The translations under genes were made by a program, and so were the position numbers. A model generated the notes under the pieces. The model had not been told where the DNA came from and did not search any database. It saw only the letters and a program-made list of their open reading frames with translations. From positions 1 to 51,453 of the IMG/VR virus record IMGVR_UViG_3300032236_000307: a stretch of 51,453 nucleotides of DNA; one strand, written 5' to 3'. Position 1 is the stretch's first letter. The number at the start of each line of letters is the position of its first letter. Of this stretch, positions 8,731 through 18,201 are shown piece by piece. This DNA is from a virus.

Positions 8731-9705
8731 ATGCCTCAATTTAGCGATGACTTATTTTTGGGCCCAGCACAAACCTACATGGGTACTGGCCTGAATCAAA
8801 CCGAAGCCGTCATGACTGGTTCCATTTCTGGCACCACCATGACAATCACATCAGTCTTGTCTGGTGAGCCCATTGTGTTGGGTCAATTTGTTGGTGGCAC
8901 AGGTGGTGGCGGTGTTTCCGCTGGCACATACGTCACTGCATTTGGATCTGGCTCTGGCGGTGTTGGAACCTACACGGTCAACAACTCACAGACAGTGACA
9001 AGCACAACCTTGACATTCTCTGGCGACGGTACTCTGAATGACCCGTCACCCATGGATCTGGGTGTTGGCCCATTGGGTCGCGTGTATGTGTGGGATTGCG
9101 TGCCACAAACACTGCAAACCGCAAACATTGCCGCCTCACAAACAGCCTCAGGCTCAGGCGCAGTGACACTGACCGCAGGTACTTCTGCCAAGTCTGTTGT
9201 TCGCGCAGACGGCACCACCGTGGTTCAGTTGAACACACCTCGTGCATTGCAGATCAACACGTCAACAACCGCACGAACCATCACCATCAGCGGCTACGAC
9301 TACTTTGGTCAACCCATGACTGAGGCAATCACAGTTGCAACTGCTGGTACCGCAAAGTCCGGCAAAAAAGCCTTCTACCAAATTGCCAGCGCAACCATCA
9401 ACGGTTCTGCTACCGCAGTGACCATTGGCACAACCGACATTCTTGGTTTGCCAGTTCGTTGCATCGACGCAGGCTATGTGGTCAAAGTGGGCTGGAACAA
9501 CACATTGGCTCAAGATGCAGGCACTTTTGTGGTTGCAGACATGACCAACCCAGCATCGAGCACAACTGGTGATGTGCGTGGCACATACACACCATCTTCA
9601 GCTTCTGACGGTGCGAAGCGTCTGGTCATGACCATTGCGCTCCCTGCAATCGCAGTTGGCCCCAATGCAAACCGCACTGGTGCTCTTGGCGTTACCCAAG
9701 CCTAA
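8731..9705 (+). CDS. Structural protein with an inserted beta-sandwich-like repeat domain
   Basis: A 324-residue Thr/Ser/Gly-rich protein, strand-like throughout. Residues about 28-97 form a recognisable phage virion module with the order [46 protein letters not shown] and a final TLTF. Without that module the ends ([28 protein letters not shown]) frame a normal-sized head protein. A diverged form of the module sits in the tail-hub protein at 26802-28571. The gene has its own AAGGAGAAAAAA ribosome site after the capsid terminator. Likely a virion surface or minor head protein. Confidence 0.6.
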   Translation: MPQFSDDLFLGPAQTYMGTGLNQTEAVMTGSISGTTMTITSVLSGEPIVLGQFVGGTGGGGVSAGTYVTAFGSGSGGVGTYTVNNSQTVTSTTLTFSGDGTLNDPSPMDLGVGPLGRVYVWDCVPQTLQTANIAASQTASGSGAVTLTAGTSAKSVVRADGTTVVQLNTPRALQINTSTTARTITISGYDYFGQPMTEAITVATAGTAKSGKKAFYQIASATINGSATAVTIGTTDILGLPVRCIDAGYVVKVGWNNTLAQDAGTFVVADMTNPASSTTGDVRGTYTPSSASDGAKRLVMTIALPAIAVGPNANRTGALGVTQA

Positions 9706-9717
9706 TAGGAGGACGAC

Positions 9718-11226
9718 ATGTCTAGCTTCAAACCAATGGTGAAAATGTTCACCGACGAGCCCAAGGTCAGCCTGAAGCTCAAAAAAGGTGGCAAGGTTCA
9801 CGCCAAGCACCACAAGGAGCACGAGGAGCATGGTCACAAGTCCATGCACCACGCCGCTGGTGGAATGATGCATGGTGCCCACCACGCATTCGAGTCTGAG
9901 CACGGCAAGGCACCCAAGAAGCCTTCTCATGCGGCTCGCCACAAGGCCATGAACCCCAACATGTACGCCAAGGGCGGCAAGGTGGCTCACAAGGTCATGG
10001 GCGGCGGTATGCCAATGGCTGGTGGCACTGCGCCCATCGCCAACCCTCAGTCAACTCCTATGCCTGCTATGGGTGGCGCTCCTGCTCCTACCCGCCCCAT
10101 GGGCTTGGCGGCATTGCAAGGCATGACACCTGCCAAGCGTGCCTCACGCGCCATGATGGTTCGCAAGGCTTTGAGCGGCATGAAAAAAGGCGGCTCTGCT
10201 CACGCTGAGTGCGCCAAGTTGGAAAAAGAACTCCATCACCACGAGAAGCTTGATGCCAAGCACGCACACCCCCAGAAGAAAGCTTCTGGTGGTGCGATTG
10301 ACAGGGATGAGACCCGCACAACCATTGAAAAGGGCGCGAAGAAATTCGAGAAGACCAAAATGGTTGACGGTCAACATCATGACAAGCACCATGGCACTGG
10401 CGAGATCCACGAGGGCAAGCCCGGTGGCTACAAGCACGGCGGTCATGCGCATCACGGGCACCACACCCACAAGATGCACCACAAGGCAACTGGTGGCGCG
10501 ATCCCTGCTGACACTCATGAGTCCAAGAACAAGGCCAAAACCAAAATGGGTGGCACTTACGAGGGCAATGAGCACGACTATGTCAACACTGAAATGCACT
10601 CTGCCAAAAAAGACAAAGCGCATGGCACTGGCGGCATCAAGGTGCAGAACGCTGGCGGCTTCAAGCACGGCGGCAAGATCCACCACAAGGCCCACGGCGG
10701 TAAAGCCCCGGGCGTTGGTCGTGCGATTGAGCATGATGGCAATTGGGAAAACCGTGCCGCTGATACAGCCAAGCCCGGCGTGACCAACACCAAGACTGGC
10801 GAAGTCAAGGAAGCCAATGCAGGCGGTTACAAGCATGGAGGCCATGCTTCAAAAAAGCACTACGCCACGGGCGGTAATGTCGTTGACGATGGCAAGGCAG
10901 TAAAAATGCCAAAGCACTTCGTCAGCCGACCCGTGGCTAACAGCTTGCAATCTGGCACCTTCAAGAAGGGTGGTAAGGTAAAAAAGTTTGATGATGGCGG
11001 CCCTACAAGCGATGACCAGTACACAGTCAAGAATCCAAAGGCTGTGTCTGACAAAGCAAGCAGGGAGCTTGAAGATGCTTTGAACCCGATTGGAATGGCG
11101 AAGGGGCTCTACAACAAAGCGAAGAGCTACTTCACACCATCCACCCCGGCTGGTAGCGTCACCAAGACTGAGAAATCAGTCACAGTGACTCCCGGCAAAC
11201 GCCACGGCGGTCGCGCAGGAAAGTAA
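9718..11226 (+). CDS. His/Lys/Gly-rich repeat protein
   Basis: A 502-residue protein dominated by His, Lys, Gly and Ala, with many short repeats of the types KKGGKV, YKHGGHA, FKHGGKI and ATGGA[IV] placed about every 30-60 residues. About one residue in eight is His over long stretches (for example KHHKEHEEHGHKSMHH near residue 35). Such composition suggests metal or nucleic-acid binding, but no fold is recognised. The C-terminus has a TVTPGKRHGGRAGK tail. Codon use is normal for the window, so this is not a low-quality shadow. An intrinsic terminator follows. Probably a virion-associated protein. Confidence 0.7.
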   Translation: MSSFKPMVKMFTDEPKVSLKLKKGGKVHAKHHKEHEEHGHKSMHHAAGGMMHGAHHAFESEHGKAPKKPSHAARHKAMNPNMYAKGGKVAHKVMGGGMPMAGGTAPIANPQSTPMPAMGGAPAPTRPMGLAALQGMTPAKRASRAMMVRKALSGMKKGGSAHAECAKLEKELHHHEKLDAKHAHPQKKASGGAIDRDETRTTIEKGAKKFEKTKMVDGQHHDKHHGTGEIHEGKPGGYKHGGHAHHGHHTHKMHHKATGGAIPADTHESKNKAKTKMGGTYEGNEHDYVNTEMHSAKKDKAHGTGGIKVQNAGGFKHGGKIHHKAHGGKAPGVGRAIEHDGNWENRAADTAKPGVTNTKTGEVKEANAGGYKHGGHASKKHYATGGNVVDDGKAVKMPKHFVSRPVANSLQSGTFKKGGKVKKFDDGGPTSDDQYTVKNPKAVSDKASRELEDALNPIGMAKGLYNKAKSYFTPSTPAGSVTKTEKSVTVTPGKRHGGRAGK

Positions 11227-11228
11227 AC

Positions 11229-11255
11229 GGTGGGGGCTACGGCCCCTACCTTTTT
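11229..11255 (+). terminator. Intrinsic terminator with a UACG tetraloop
   Basis: A 9-bp stem, GGTGGGGGC with GCCCCTACC (one G-T pair), closed by a C(TACG)G tetraloop and followed by TTTTT. It lies directly after the repeat-protein stop. Confidence 0.9.
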
Positions 11256-11266
11256 AAGGAATTGAC

Positions 11267-12019
11267 ATGGGAACTTATTCTTCCGCGACCCGGCAGGGCG
11301 CATTTGAGCCGTTTGAACTGCAAGTATCTCGCGGTCAAGTAGACGGTCACACACCAATCAACATTTTCGGATACAGCGCCGCAGTTGGATCCTCTGCACT
11401 TGGCCCATTGTGGGAAGGCTTGACTTTGTCTGGTGGCGCATATGCGTATCCCGGTTCAGCCGCACCATTGGTATTGGTCAGCGACTCCGCATCCGATACC
11501 TCTGCATTGAGCGTTCGCATTGAAGGCTTGGATGCCAACTATGCACCATTGATCGAAACAATTGCGATGAATGGCACAACCAACGTGACCACAACTGGTT
11601 CGTTCTTGCGCATCAACTTGATGTCTACCACCAATGGCCTGAACGTCGGCAACATCACCGCAAAGATTAGCTCGACGACCTATGCCAAGATCAGTGCCGG
11701 CATTGGTCAGACTCAAATGTCTTTGTACACCGTGCCAAAGGGCTACACCTTCTATTTGTCTTACATCCAATCAGATGCAAGCATTGGATTCACCTCAAGC
11801 AACTACATGAAGTATGTTGAGTACAACAAGGACAACACGACTGGTGAAATCAATGTGCTGAACCAAACAACCTTTGTTCAGTCACTCAACATTCCATATT
11901 CCTGCCCAATTCCGCATACTGAAAAAACTGACATTCAGTTTCAAGTCGTTGCAAATACAGGAAGCCCGTTCCTTGCCAACATTTATGCTGGCGGCATCTT
12001 GATCAAAAACCCAGATTAA
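11267..12019 (+). CDS. Putative virion structural protein, 250 aa
   Basis: A beta-rich protein (Ser, Thr, Gly, Asn) starting GTYSSATRQGAFEPFELQVSRG. The segments SVRIEGLDANYAPLIETIAM and YTVPKGYTFYLSYIQSD are typical of small phage head or tail surface proteins. It has an AAGGAATTGAC leader after the upstream terminator, so transcription probably reads through or restarts nearby. It heads the run of small basic genes. Exact role unknown. Confidence 0.55.
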   Translation: MGTYSSATRQGAFEPFELQVSRGQVDGHTPINIFGYSAAVGSSALGPLWEGLTLSGGAYAYPGSAAPLVLVSDSASDTSALSVRIEGLDANYAPLIETIAMNGTTNVTTTGSFLRINLMSTTNGLNVGNITAKISSTTYAKISAGIGQTQMSLYTVPKGYTFYLSYIQSDASIGFTSSNYMKYVEYNKDNTTGEINVLNQTTFVQSLNIPYSCPIPHTEKTDIQFQVVANTGSPFLANIYAGGILIKNPD

Positions 12020-12028
12020 GGAAGCATC

Positions 12029-12187
12029 ATGCCTCTGATCAAAAGCAAATCTGAAAAGGCATTCAAGAAGAACATTGCCACTGAAGTCAAGGCAGGTAAA
12101 CCTGTCAAGCAGGCCGTGGCAATCGCCTACAGCACCAAGCGTGCCGCCCCGCAGAAAAAATGCGGCGGTGGTAAGACTGGCTGGTAA
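12029..12187 (+). CDS. Small basic phage protein, 52 aa, C-terminal CGGGKTGW
   Basis: ATG at 12029 behind AAGGAAGCATC, stop TAA at 12185-12187. The product starts [16 protein letters not shown] and contains [15 protein letters not shown]. This small Lys-rich arrangement is common in environmental phage genomes and usually lies near head or tail genes. It ends [10 protein letters not shown], the first of four successive genes ending in Trp with a nearby Cys. Function unknown. Confidence 0.65.
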   Translation: MPLIKSKSEKAFKKNIATEVKAGKPVKQAVAIAYSTKRAAPQKKCGGGKTGW

Positions 12188-12189
12188 TC

Positions 12190-12585
12190 ATGACCAAAAG
12201 GGGGCTATATGCCAATATCAATGCAAAGCGCGAAAGAATCGCTGAAGGCTCTGGTGAACGCATGCGTAAGCCGGGTGCAAAAAATGCTCCAACTGCTCAA
12301 GCTTTCAAAGAGTCAGCCAAAACAGCCAAATTGAAGGATGGAGGCGTGTCTCTTGCCGTCGGCAGGGGTGAGAAGCTTCCCGCTTCCAAAGGCGCTGGAT
12401 TGACCCAAAAAGGCCGCGAGAAATACAACCGCGAGACTGGGTCGCACTTGAAGGCTCCACAGCCTCAAGGTGGCTCGCGCAAGGACTCGTTTTGCGCCAG
12501 AATGAGCGGTGTAGTTGAACATTCAAAGGGTGACGCAGAGCGAGCGAAAGCATCATTAAAACGCTGGAAATGTCCCGGCTGGTAA
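12190..12585 (+). CDS. Basic phage protein, DUF6321-like
   Basis: A 131-residue basic protein. The C-terminal half has the recurring phage pattern LTQKGREKYNRETG, followed by LKAPQPQGGSRKDSFCARMSG and a KASLKRWKCPGW ending. I associate this pattern with the DUF6321 family, but could not check it. The gene starts two bases after its neighbour's stop, at ATGACC. Likely DNA- or head-associated because of charge and location. Confidence 0.65.
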   Translation: MTKRGLYANINAKRERIAEGSGERMRKPGAKNAPTAQAFKESAKTAKLKDGGVSLAVGRGEKLPASKGAGLTQKGREKYNRETGSHLKAPQPQGGSRKDSFCARMSGVVEHSKGDAERAKASLKRWKCPGW

Positions 12586-12595
12586 AGGAAACATC

Positions 12596-13093
12596 ATGAG
12601 CATGTACGGCAGTAGCAAAAGTAGCCCAGAGACAAAAAGAAAGATTGAGGAAGCCGCCAAGAAGGCTGAAGATTTTTTCAGTGGCAAAACGCCAAGAAAG
12701 ACTCCTGCTGAGGCAAAGGCAGAGCATGAGGCATGGAAGCAAAAGTCCATGGCTGATGTCAAGGCTCGCAATGAGAAGGCCAAGGCCGAAGCTTTGGAGC
12801 ACGAAAAAGAAACAGCCAAAAGAGATGCCGCTGATTTACCCAACTTGCAAAAGCAACATGCTGAGATGGAGGCAACCTACAACAAGGGCAAAAATTGGGA
12901 ATATGCCGACCGCGAGCAAAACCTGAGCCCCGAAGAGCGTACTGCTCGTGACATGCGCGGAAGCATGAGTCAACTGGCTCAACGCATCCACAACGTCAAA
13001 AAGCACGGCTTTAAGCAGGGCGGCAAGATCAACTTGAAGGATTGCTCGGTGTCAACGCACGAGAAAAATTCCAAACACAAAAATTCTTGGTAA
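12596..13093 (+). CDS. Charged helical protein with GGKI-LKDC-VSTH C-terminal tail
   Basis: A 165-residue, mostly helical Lys/Glu/Ala-rich protein (coiled-coil-like about residues 10-85). Its last 24 residues, from GGKINLKDCSVSTH to KNSW, match those of the next gene product although the preceding parts are unrelated. Ribosome site AAGGAAACATC. Function unknown; see the finding on the shared tail. Confidence 0.6.
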   Translation: MSMYGSSKSSPETKRKIEEAAKKAEDFFSGKTPRKTPAEAKAEHEAWKQKSMADVKARNEKAKAEALEHEKETAKRDAADLPNLQKQHAEMEATYNKGKNWEYADREQNLSPEERTARDMRGSMSQLAQRIHNVKKHGFKQGGKINLKDCSVSTHEKNSKHKNSW

Positions 13094-13102
13094 GGAGCAA
13101 TC

Positions 13103-13573
13103 ATGCCTAATTGGAGATCACGTTCAGACACAGAGGCTTGGTGGTCAAGCCAGCCCGGCAATCGCGGCAAGGTATATCCCGGCGACGACATTGCAGAGAA
13201 GCAATATGAGCGCAACAAGGCCGCTGGTGAGAACAACTCCAGCTTTTTCCGCAACTTCTTTTTTGGCAAAAGCGATGCACGCAAGCGCCCGGTCGAAGAT
13301 GCGGTGAACAATGCCGACGTGGTGGATACCCCCTACGGCAAGCAAAGAATGACCAAGGACGCTCAAAGAGAAGCTTCTGAGGCCAGAGTCAAGCCTGCTC
13401 CCAGACAAAAGCCTATGGCTCAGTTGGGCGGCCTAGACATGGGTGAAACTGGCGACTATCCCGAAGATAGTAGCGGTCAGGTTTCGCTGAATGAGGCCAA
13501 AGGTGGGAAAATACGGTTGAAAGATTGCAAGGTATCAACTCATACCAAAAACAAAAAACAGCCAAACTGGTGA
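13103..13573 (+). CDS. Hydrophilic protein with the same C-terminal tail
   Basis: A 156-residue protein opening with an aromatic segment (MPNWRSRSDTEAWWSSQPGN), then an FFRNFFFGKS patch and a charged middle. It ends GGKIRLKDCKVSTH followed by TKNKKQPNW, which aligns with the tail of the upstream protein. Ribosome site AAGGAGCAATC. Function unknown. Confidence 0.6.
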   Translation: MPNWRSRSDTEAWWSSQPGNRGKVYPGDDIAEKQYERNKAAGENNSSFFRNFFFGKSDARKRPVEDAVNNADVVDTPYGKQRMTKDAQREASEARVKPAPRQKPMAQLGGLDMGETGDYPEDSSGQVSLNEAKGGKIRLKDCKVSTHTKNKKQPNW

Positions 13574-13581
13574 GGTAAACA

Positions 13582-14652
13582 ATGGCTTACAGCGGTACTG
13601 TCGGACAAACTGTAGTCAGTGTACAGAGCTTCATTGATCAAGGCGCACGCCTGTCTGGAAAGCTTGCAGAAGAGCTTACCGTCGAACAAGTACAAGCTTC
13701 AAAGCAAGCGCTCTTTTTTGTCTTGAGCAATTTGATCAATCAGGGCATCAACTACTGGTGCATCGACAAGAAGGTGTATGGCCTCAACGCCGACCAATTC
13801 GAGTACCTGCTCCCCTTGGGTGGCAATGACGTTTTGAACGCGCTGTATCGCCGTTTGAACCGCCCTACGCCTGCCCCGGGTGGCTCATACTTTGCGTCGT
13901 CCGGCGTGACCGGTCTAGCCTTTGACAACAACATCCTGACATCAGATGCGCAGACATCGCCCAACGGCTACATCGGCATCGACTACGGCCCCAACAACCC
14001 AATCTATGCTGGTTCAATCGGCATCCTGCCTGCCACGTCTGGCTCATTCCACATCCTGCTGGAGTGGTCAAACGACGGGGTGACATGGAACCTGCTTGAA
14101 GATACTGGCGTGACCACATGGGTGTCGGGAACATGGCTGTGGTACGACATCGACCCGGGCGTGACAGCCCAGCTTTACCGCATGCGCGAGACTGGCGGCG
14201 GCACGCTGAACGTGGCTGAGTTCTTTGTTGGCAACAACAGCACCGAAGTCACCATGGCTCGCCTGAACAGGGACGATTACACCAACCTGCCCAACAAGAA
14301 TTTCACCGCCAATCAGCCGTTTCAATTCTGGTTCAACCGCACATTGCCGCAGTCAAAGATTGTGCTGTGGCCTACGCCGTCAGACCCGTTTGTTCAGATG
14401 GTAGTTTGGTATTCGCGCCAGATCATGGATGTGGGCGACTTGAGTGGTCAGTTGGAAATCCCTCAACGCTGGAACCAAGCAATCCAATATTTGCTGGCTC
14501 ACCAGATGAGCTTGATCCTGCCTGATGTGCAACTTGTCCGTTCGCAATATCTGGAAGGCCAAGCAGAGAAATACTTCATCATGGCTGAGAACGAAGAGCG
14601 CGACAAGTCGCCGATCTATTTCGCCCCAAACATTTCCGTCTACACGAGGTAA
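13582..14652 (+). CDS. Head-tail adaptor-like protein with an inserted jelly-roll-like domain
   Basis: A 356-residue protein. Residues 1-90 (helical, with VQSFIDQGARLSGKLAEEL) and about 225-356 (PNKNFTANQPFQFWFNR, ...LEIPQRWNQAIQYLLAHQMSL) look like the two halves of a podovirus adaptor of the T7 gp11/P22 gp4 type, which joins portal to tail. Between them, about 95-220, is a discoidin-like beta domain (GLAFDNNILTSDAQTSPNGY, FHILLEWSNDGVTWNLL, LYRMRETGGGTLNVAEFFVG). The domain call is by pattern only. It precedes the fibre genes. Confidence 0.6.
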   Translation: MAYSGTVGQTVVSVQSFIDQGARLSGKLAEELTVEQVQASKQALFFVLSNLINQGINYWCIDKKVYGLNADQFEYLLPLGGNDVLNALYRRLNRPTPAPGGSYFASSGVTGLAFDNNILTSDAQTSPNGYIGIDYGPNNPIYAGSIGILPATSGSFHILLEWSNDGVTWNLLEDTGVTTWVSGTWLWYDIDPGVTAQLYRMRETGGGTLNVAEFFVGNNSTEVTMARLNRDDYTNLPNKNFTANQPFQFWFNRTLPQSKIVLWPTPSDPFVQMVVWYSRQIMDVGDLSGQLEIPQRWNQAIQYLLAHQMSLILPDVQLVRSQYLEGQAEKYFIMAENEERDKSPIYFAPNISVYTR

Positions 14653-14655
14653 TCA

Positions 14656-15003
14656 ATGCCTCGTTTTCTCAATACCACTGGCAATGCTTCGATAGCCATC
14701 TTCATTTGCGACAGATGCAAGATGAAGCGTGCCATCATTGAGGCCATGCCAGACCCCAACTTTCCCGGGTTGAAGGTTTGCCAACAGGGTTGCGCCGATC
14801 AAAAAGACCCATATCGCCTGCCCGCACGCAAGACTGAGCGGATTAACCTGCAATACCCTCGCCCCGATGTCAGCGTGGCTGTGGAGCCTTATGACATCGT
14901 GACGCAACCGTATGGTGGTGAAATCCTGAGTACCGAGCAGTCAACGAATACCCCAGCCGACACAGGCAACAACGACACGCTGAAAACACAGCCGAGCCCT
15001 TAA
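14656..15003 (+). CDS. Small protein with a probable four-Cys zinc site
   Basis: A 115-residue protein with CDRC near residue 19 and VCQQGC about 25 residues later, a CxxC...CxxxC arrangement compatible with zinc binding. The C-terminal third is Thr/Pro/Asn-rich and flexible. The start is three bases after the adaptor stop. The fibre gene starts on the base after its stop. Probably a virion assembly factor; function unknown. Confidence 0.6.
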   Translation: MPRFLNTTGNASIAIFICDRCKMKRAIIEAMPDPNFPGLKVCQQGCADQKDPYRLPARKTERINLQYPRPDVSVAVEPYDIVTQPYGGEILSTEQSTNTPADTGNNDTLKTQPSP

Positions 15004-17412
15004 ATGTCATCACAAGTCACGATCACCGAACTGCCACAAGCATTGCCCCTGACGGGCAGTGAGGTGGTGCCTGTCGTCCAAAACGGTGTCACCGTCAAGA
15101 CCACCACGGGCTCAATTGCTGGTGCAGGTGCGCTGAATTACCCATTCCTGACAGTTGGATCCACCGCCGGGTTAACGCAAGCACGCTACCTGACGACCGG
15201 AAACGGCATGTCGCTGACAGACAGCGGCGCAGGCAACACCTTGCGGATCAATATGACTGGGCCGGCATCAAGTCTGAACGCCGCAAGCAACGGACTCATC
15301 GTCAAAAACGGCCCCAGCACGGTCATAAACCGCCAGTTGACAGTTGGTTCAGGCATGACCATAGCCAATGCAGATGGGGTCGATGACAACCCGCTGATTG
15401 GCCTGAATACCAACCTGCAAAACGTAGCCAGCCTGTCCGGCACCGGACTGGTGACGGTCAAGGGATCAATCTTTTCCCAAACTGCAATCGTTGGTGTTAC
15501 TAATCAGATTAGTATTTCCAACGGAGATGCAGGTAGTGGATCGCCCACAATTGGCCTTGCTGACAACCCAATACTGCCCGGCGCATCCGGGGTTACGTTG
15601 CCTCAGGGCACCACAGTACAGCGTGCCGGAGCAAACGGCACCATACGCTACAACAGCCAAACACAGCAGTTTGAGGGTTATGCCAACAACACATGGAACC
15701 CGTTTTCACTGTCGGGCGGTGTAACGTCCTTCAGCGCAGGCACAACGGGCTTTACGCCGTCCACAGACACCACTGGTGCCGTTACCCTTGATGGCATCCT
15801 GAACGTGTCCAATGGCGGCACAGGAACGTCTACGCTGACCGGCTACGTCAAAGGCAACGGCTCAATCCCCATGACGGCCTCGGCGACCATACCGACGACC
15901 GATTTGTCGGGCACTGTGACCAATGCCCAGCTTACCAACAGCAGTGTGACCATCAACGGCACCTCAGTGAGCCTTGGCGGCTCCATTACGGTGACCGCAA
16001 CAGCCACCAATGCGTTGACCATTGGCACCGGGTTGAGCGGCGCAAGCTACAACGGCTCATCCCCAGTCACCATTGCGATTGATTCGACTGTGGCGACATT
16101 GACTGGCTCGCAGACATTGACCAACAAGTCAATCAGCGGCTCGACCAACACGCTAACCAATATTGGCAACTCCAGCCTGACCAACTCGTCGTTGACCATC
16201 GGCACGACATCGGTTGCGCTGGGGGCCACTTCGTTGACTTTGGCTGGCCTGACCTCAGTCACGCTGACTCAAAATCCGACCTCGGCCCTGCAAGCCGCCA
16301 CCAAGCAATACGTTGATGCGGCGGTGTCCAACGTCAACTATCACGCCGCTTGTAACTACGCCACAACGGTTGATTTGGGGTCTGTGACCTACAACAACGG
16401 CACATCTGGCGTTGGGGCTACGTTGACCAATGCGGGAACGCAAGCGGCCTTGGTGATCGATGGTCACACCTTCACGGCGACCGATGTCACCAACAGCGTG
16501 CGGATCCTGATCAAGAACGAAAGTTCGGGCCAGTACAACGGCGTTTATGTGCTGACCAATCAAGGATCGGTGTCAACAAACTGGTCGATGGTCAGGGCAA
16601 CCGATTACGACCAAACAGGCACTGGACAGAACGAAATCGCTCCCGGCGACACGATGTATGTCATCAGCGGCACGGTCAATAACGGAACTCAGTGGGTTCA
16701 GACAACCGACTTCCCCATCACCATCGGCACAACACCGCTGAGTTTTTCGCAGATTGCTGGCCCGGGCGCGTACACCGCAGGCACTGGCCTGACGCTGACT
16801 GGAACCCAGTTCAGCATTACCAACACCACGGTGTCTGCTGGCTCCTATGGATCAGCAACGCAGGTGGGAACCTTCACGGTCAACGCTCAAGGTCAACTGA
16901 CCGCCGCCGGAAACACCACCGTGACCCCGGCTGTGGGGTCTATCACCGGCTTAGGAACCAACGTAGCAACCGCCTTAGCAATTGCCGTTGGCACCTCCGG
17001 GTCTATCGTGACCAATGGCGGCGTTCTGGGCACCCCAAGCAGTGGCACGGTGACCAATCTGACAGGCACAGCCTCCATCAACATCAATGGCACTGTGGGG
17101 GCTACAACAGCCAATACAGGGGCGTTCACCACCATCTCAGCGACCGGTGTCATCACATCCACCGTTGCAACAGGAACAGCCCCGTTTACCGTGTCATCGA
17201 CGACGCAGGTGGCTAACCTGAATGCGGCGACCGCAGGCACCGCAACCAACGCCACAAACACCGGCATCACTGCCGTCACAACAGGCGCAACAAACTACTT
17301 GACCTTCGTTACCGCGACTAGCGGCAACTTGCCTCAATTGGTAAACTCATCAATAACTGTAAACGCAGTAAATGGCACCATCACAGGTGGCGTTACGGGC
17401 GGCACGTTCTAA
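15004..17412 (+). CDS. Long tail fibre protein
   Basis: An 802-residue Ser/Thr/Gly/Asn-rich protein with the repetitive beta character of phage fibres. It has an N-terminal anchor-like segment (VTITELPQALPLTGSEVVPV), repeated T-N-x-S-[IVL]-T/G-T-x-S units, an ATKQYVDAAVSN fibre motif near residue 434, and a globular-looking domain at about 445-575 (LVIDGHTFTATDVTNSVRIL, YNGVYVLTNQG, EIAPGDTMYVISG). It ends GVTGGTF, like the protein ending at 26805. The gene contains palindrome copy 2 at residues 166-170. Probably the main host-contact fibre. Confidence 0.75.
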   Translation: MSSQVTITELPQALPLTGSEVVPVVQNGVTVKTTTGSIAGAGALNYPFLTVGSTAGLTQARYLTTGNGMSLTDSGAGNTLRINMTGPASSLNAASNGLIVKNGPSTVINRQLTVGSGMTIANADGVDDNPLIGLNTNLQNVASLSGTGLVTVKGSIFSQTAIVGVTNQISISNGDAGSGSPTIGLADNPILPGASGVTLPQGTTVQRAGANGTIRYNSQTQQFEGYANNTWNPFSLSGGVTSFSAGTTGFTPSTDTTGAVTLDGILNVSNGGTGTSTLTGYVKGNGSIPMTASATIPTTDLSGTVTNAQLTNSSVTINGTSVSLGGSITVTATATNALTIGTGLSGASYNGSSPVTIAIDSTVATLTGSQTLTNKSISGSTNTLTNIGNSSLTNSSLTIGTTSVALGATSLTLAGLTSVTLTQNPTSALQAATKQYVDAAVSNVNYHAACNYATTVDLGSVTYNNGTSGVGATLTNAGTQAALVIDGHTFTATDVTNSVRILIKNESSGQYNGVYVLTNQGSVSTNWSMVRATDYDQTGTGQNEIAPGDTMYVISGTVNNGTQWVQTTDFPITIGTTPLSFSQIAGPGAYTAGTGLTLTGTQFSITNTTVSAGSYGSATQVGTFTVNAQGQLTAAGNTTVTPAVGSITGLGTNVATALAIAVGTSGSIVTNGGVLGTPSSGTVTNLTGTASININGTVGATTANTGAFTTISATGVITSTVATGTAPFTVSSTTQVANLNAATAGTATNATNTGITAVTTGATNYLTFVTATSGNLPQLVNSSITVNAVNGTITGGVTGGTF
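15498..15514. repeat. Dispersed palindrome TACTAATC-A-GATTAGTA, copy 2
   Basis: A 17-bp perfect inverted repeat inside the long fibre gene, encoding T-N-Q-I-S. It shares its central A and the upstream bases GTGT with the copy at 39666. Confidence 0.85.
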
Positions 17413-17421
17413 GGAAACAAC

Positions 17422-18192
17422 ATGGCGGCAACAGGCTATACCCCGATTTCGCTCTACTACTCCAGCACGACCACCAACGTGCCTCTGGCGGCTAACCTCG
17501 TGAACGGCGAGTTGGCGCTCAACATCGCTGACGGCAAGCTGTTTTACAAGGATTCTGGCGGCGTTGTGCAGGTGCTGGCGACAAAGGGTGCAGGCACGAT
17601 TGGCGGCTCCAACACCCAGATTCAGTTCAACAACTCTGGTGCGTTGGGTGGATCAGCAAACCTGACATGGAATGGCACGTCGCTTGCGGTGACAGGCACG
17701 GTTGCAGTGACCGGCGCACTGACTGCCACGCTGGACTCGACATTCAGTTCAACTGGCGCTTTGTTGATCAGCAAAGGCACGACCGCTCAACAGCCCGGCT
17801 CGCCATCAACCGGCATGTTGCGCTACAACACGACAACCAACTCGTTTGAGGGTTACAGCGGCTCATCTCCTGCATGGAACCCTGTTGGCGGCGTATCGCT
17901 GTCCAACGACACCTCAACTTCAAGCAACATCTATCCCTTGTTTGCGGCGGCAACAAGTGGCGCTGTATCGACCATCTACACTGGCAATTCAAGCCTGCTG
18001 TACAAGCCAAGCACTGGTGAGTTGACTGCTGTGTCGCACTTGTCTTCAAGCGGACTGACAGGCAACTCAAACACTGTGGCGGCAAGCTATTCTCTTCCAT
18101 CTGGCTACAACGCAATGAGTGCAGGCCCCATCACAGTCAACACAGGGGTTACAGTCACCGTTCCGACTGGTAGCACTTGGACAGTTGTTTAA
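17422..18192 (+). CDS. Tail fibre-like protein, 256 aa
   Basis: A Ser/Thr-rich beta protein. The N-terminal segment PLAANLVNGELALNIADGKL with FYKDSGGVV is a common phage fibre start that probably attaches the protein to the tail. Later segments (MLRYNTTTNSFEGYSGS, WNPVGG) recur in the neighbouring long fibre (IRYNSQTQQFEGYAN, WNPFSL), which suggests partial duplication. Ribosome site AAGGAAACAAC. Confidence 0.65.
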   Translation: MAATGYTPISLYYSSTTTNVPLAANLVNGELALNIADGKLFYKDSGGVVQVLATKGAGTIGGSNTQIQFNNSGALGGSANLTWNGTSLAVTGTVAVTGALTATLDSTFSSTGALLISKGTTAQQPGSPSTGMLRYNTTTNSFEGYSGSSPAWNPVGGVSLSNDTSTSSNIYPLFAAATSGAVSTIYTGNSSLLYKPSTGELTAVSHLSSSGLTGNSNTVAASYSLPSGYNAMSAGPITVNTGVTVTVPTGSTWTVV

Positions 18193-18201
18193 GGAGAACA
18201 C

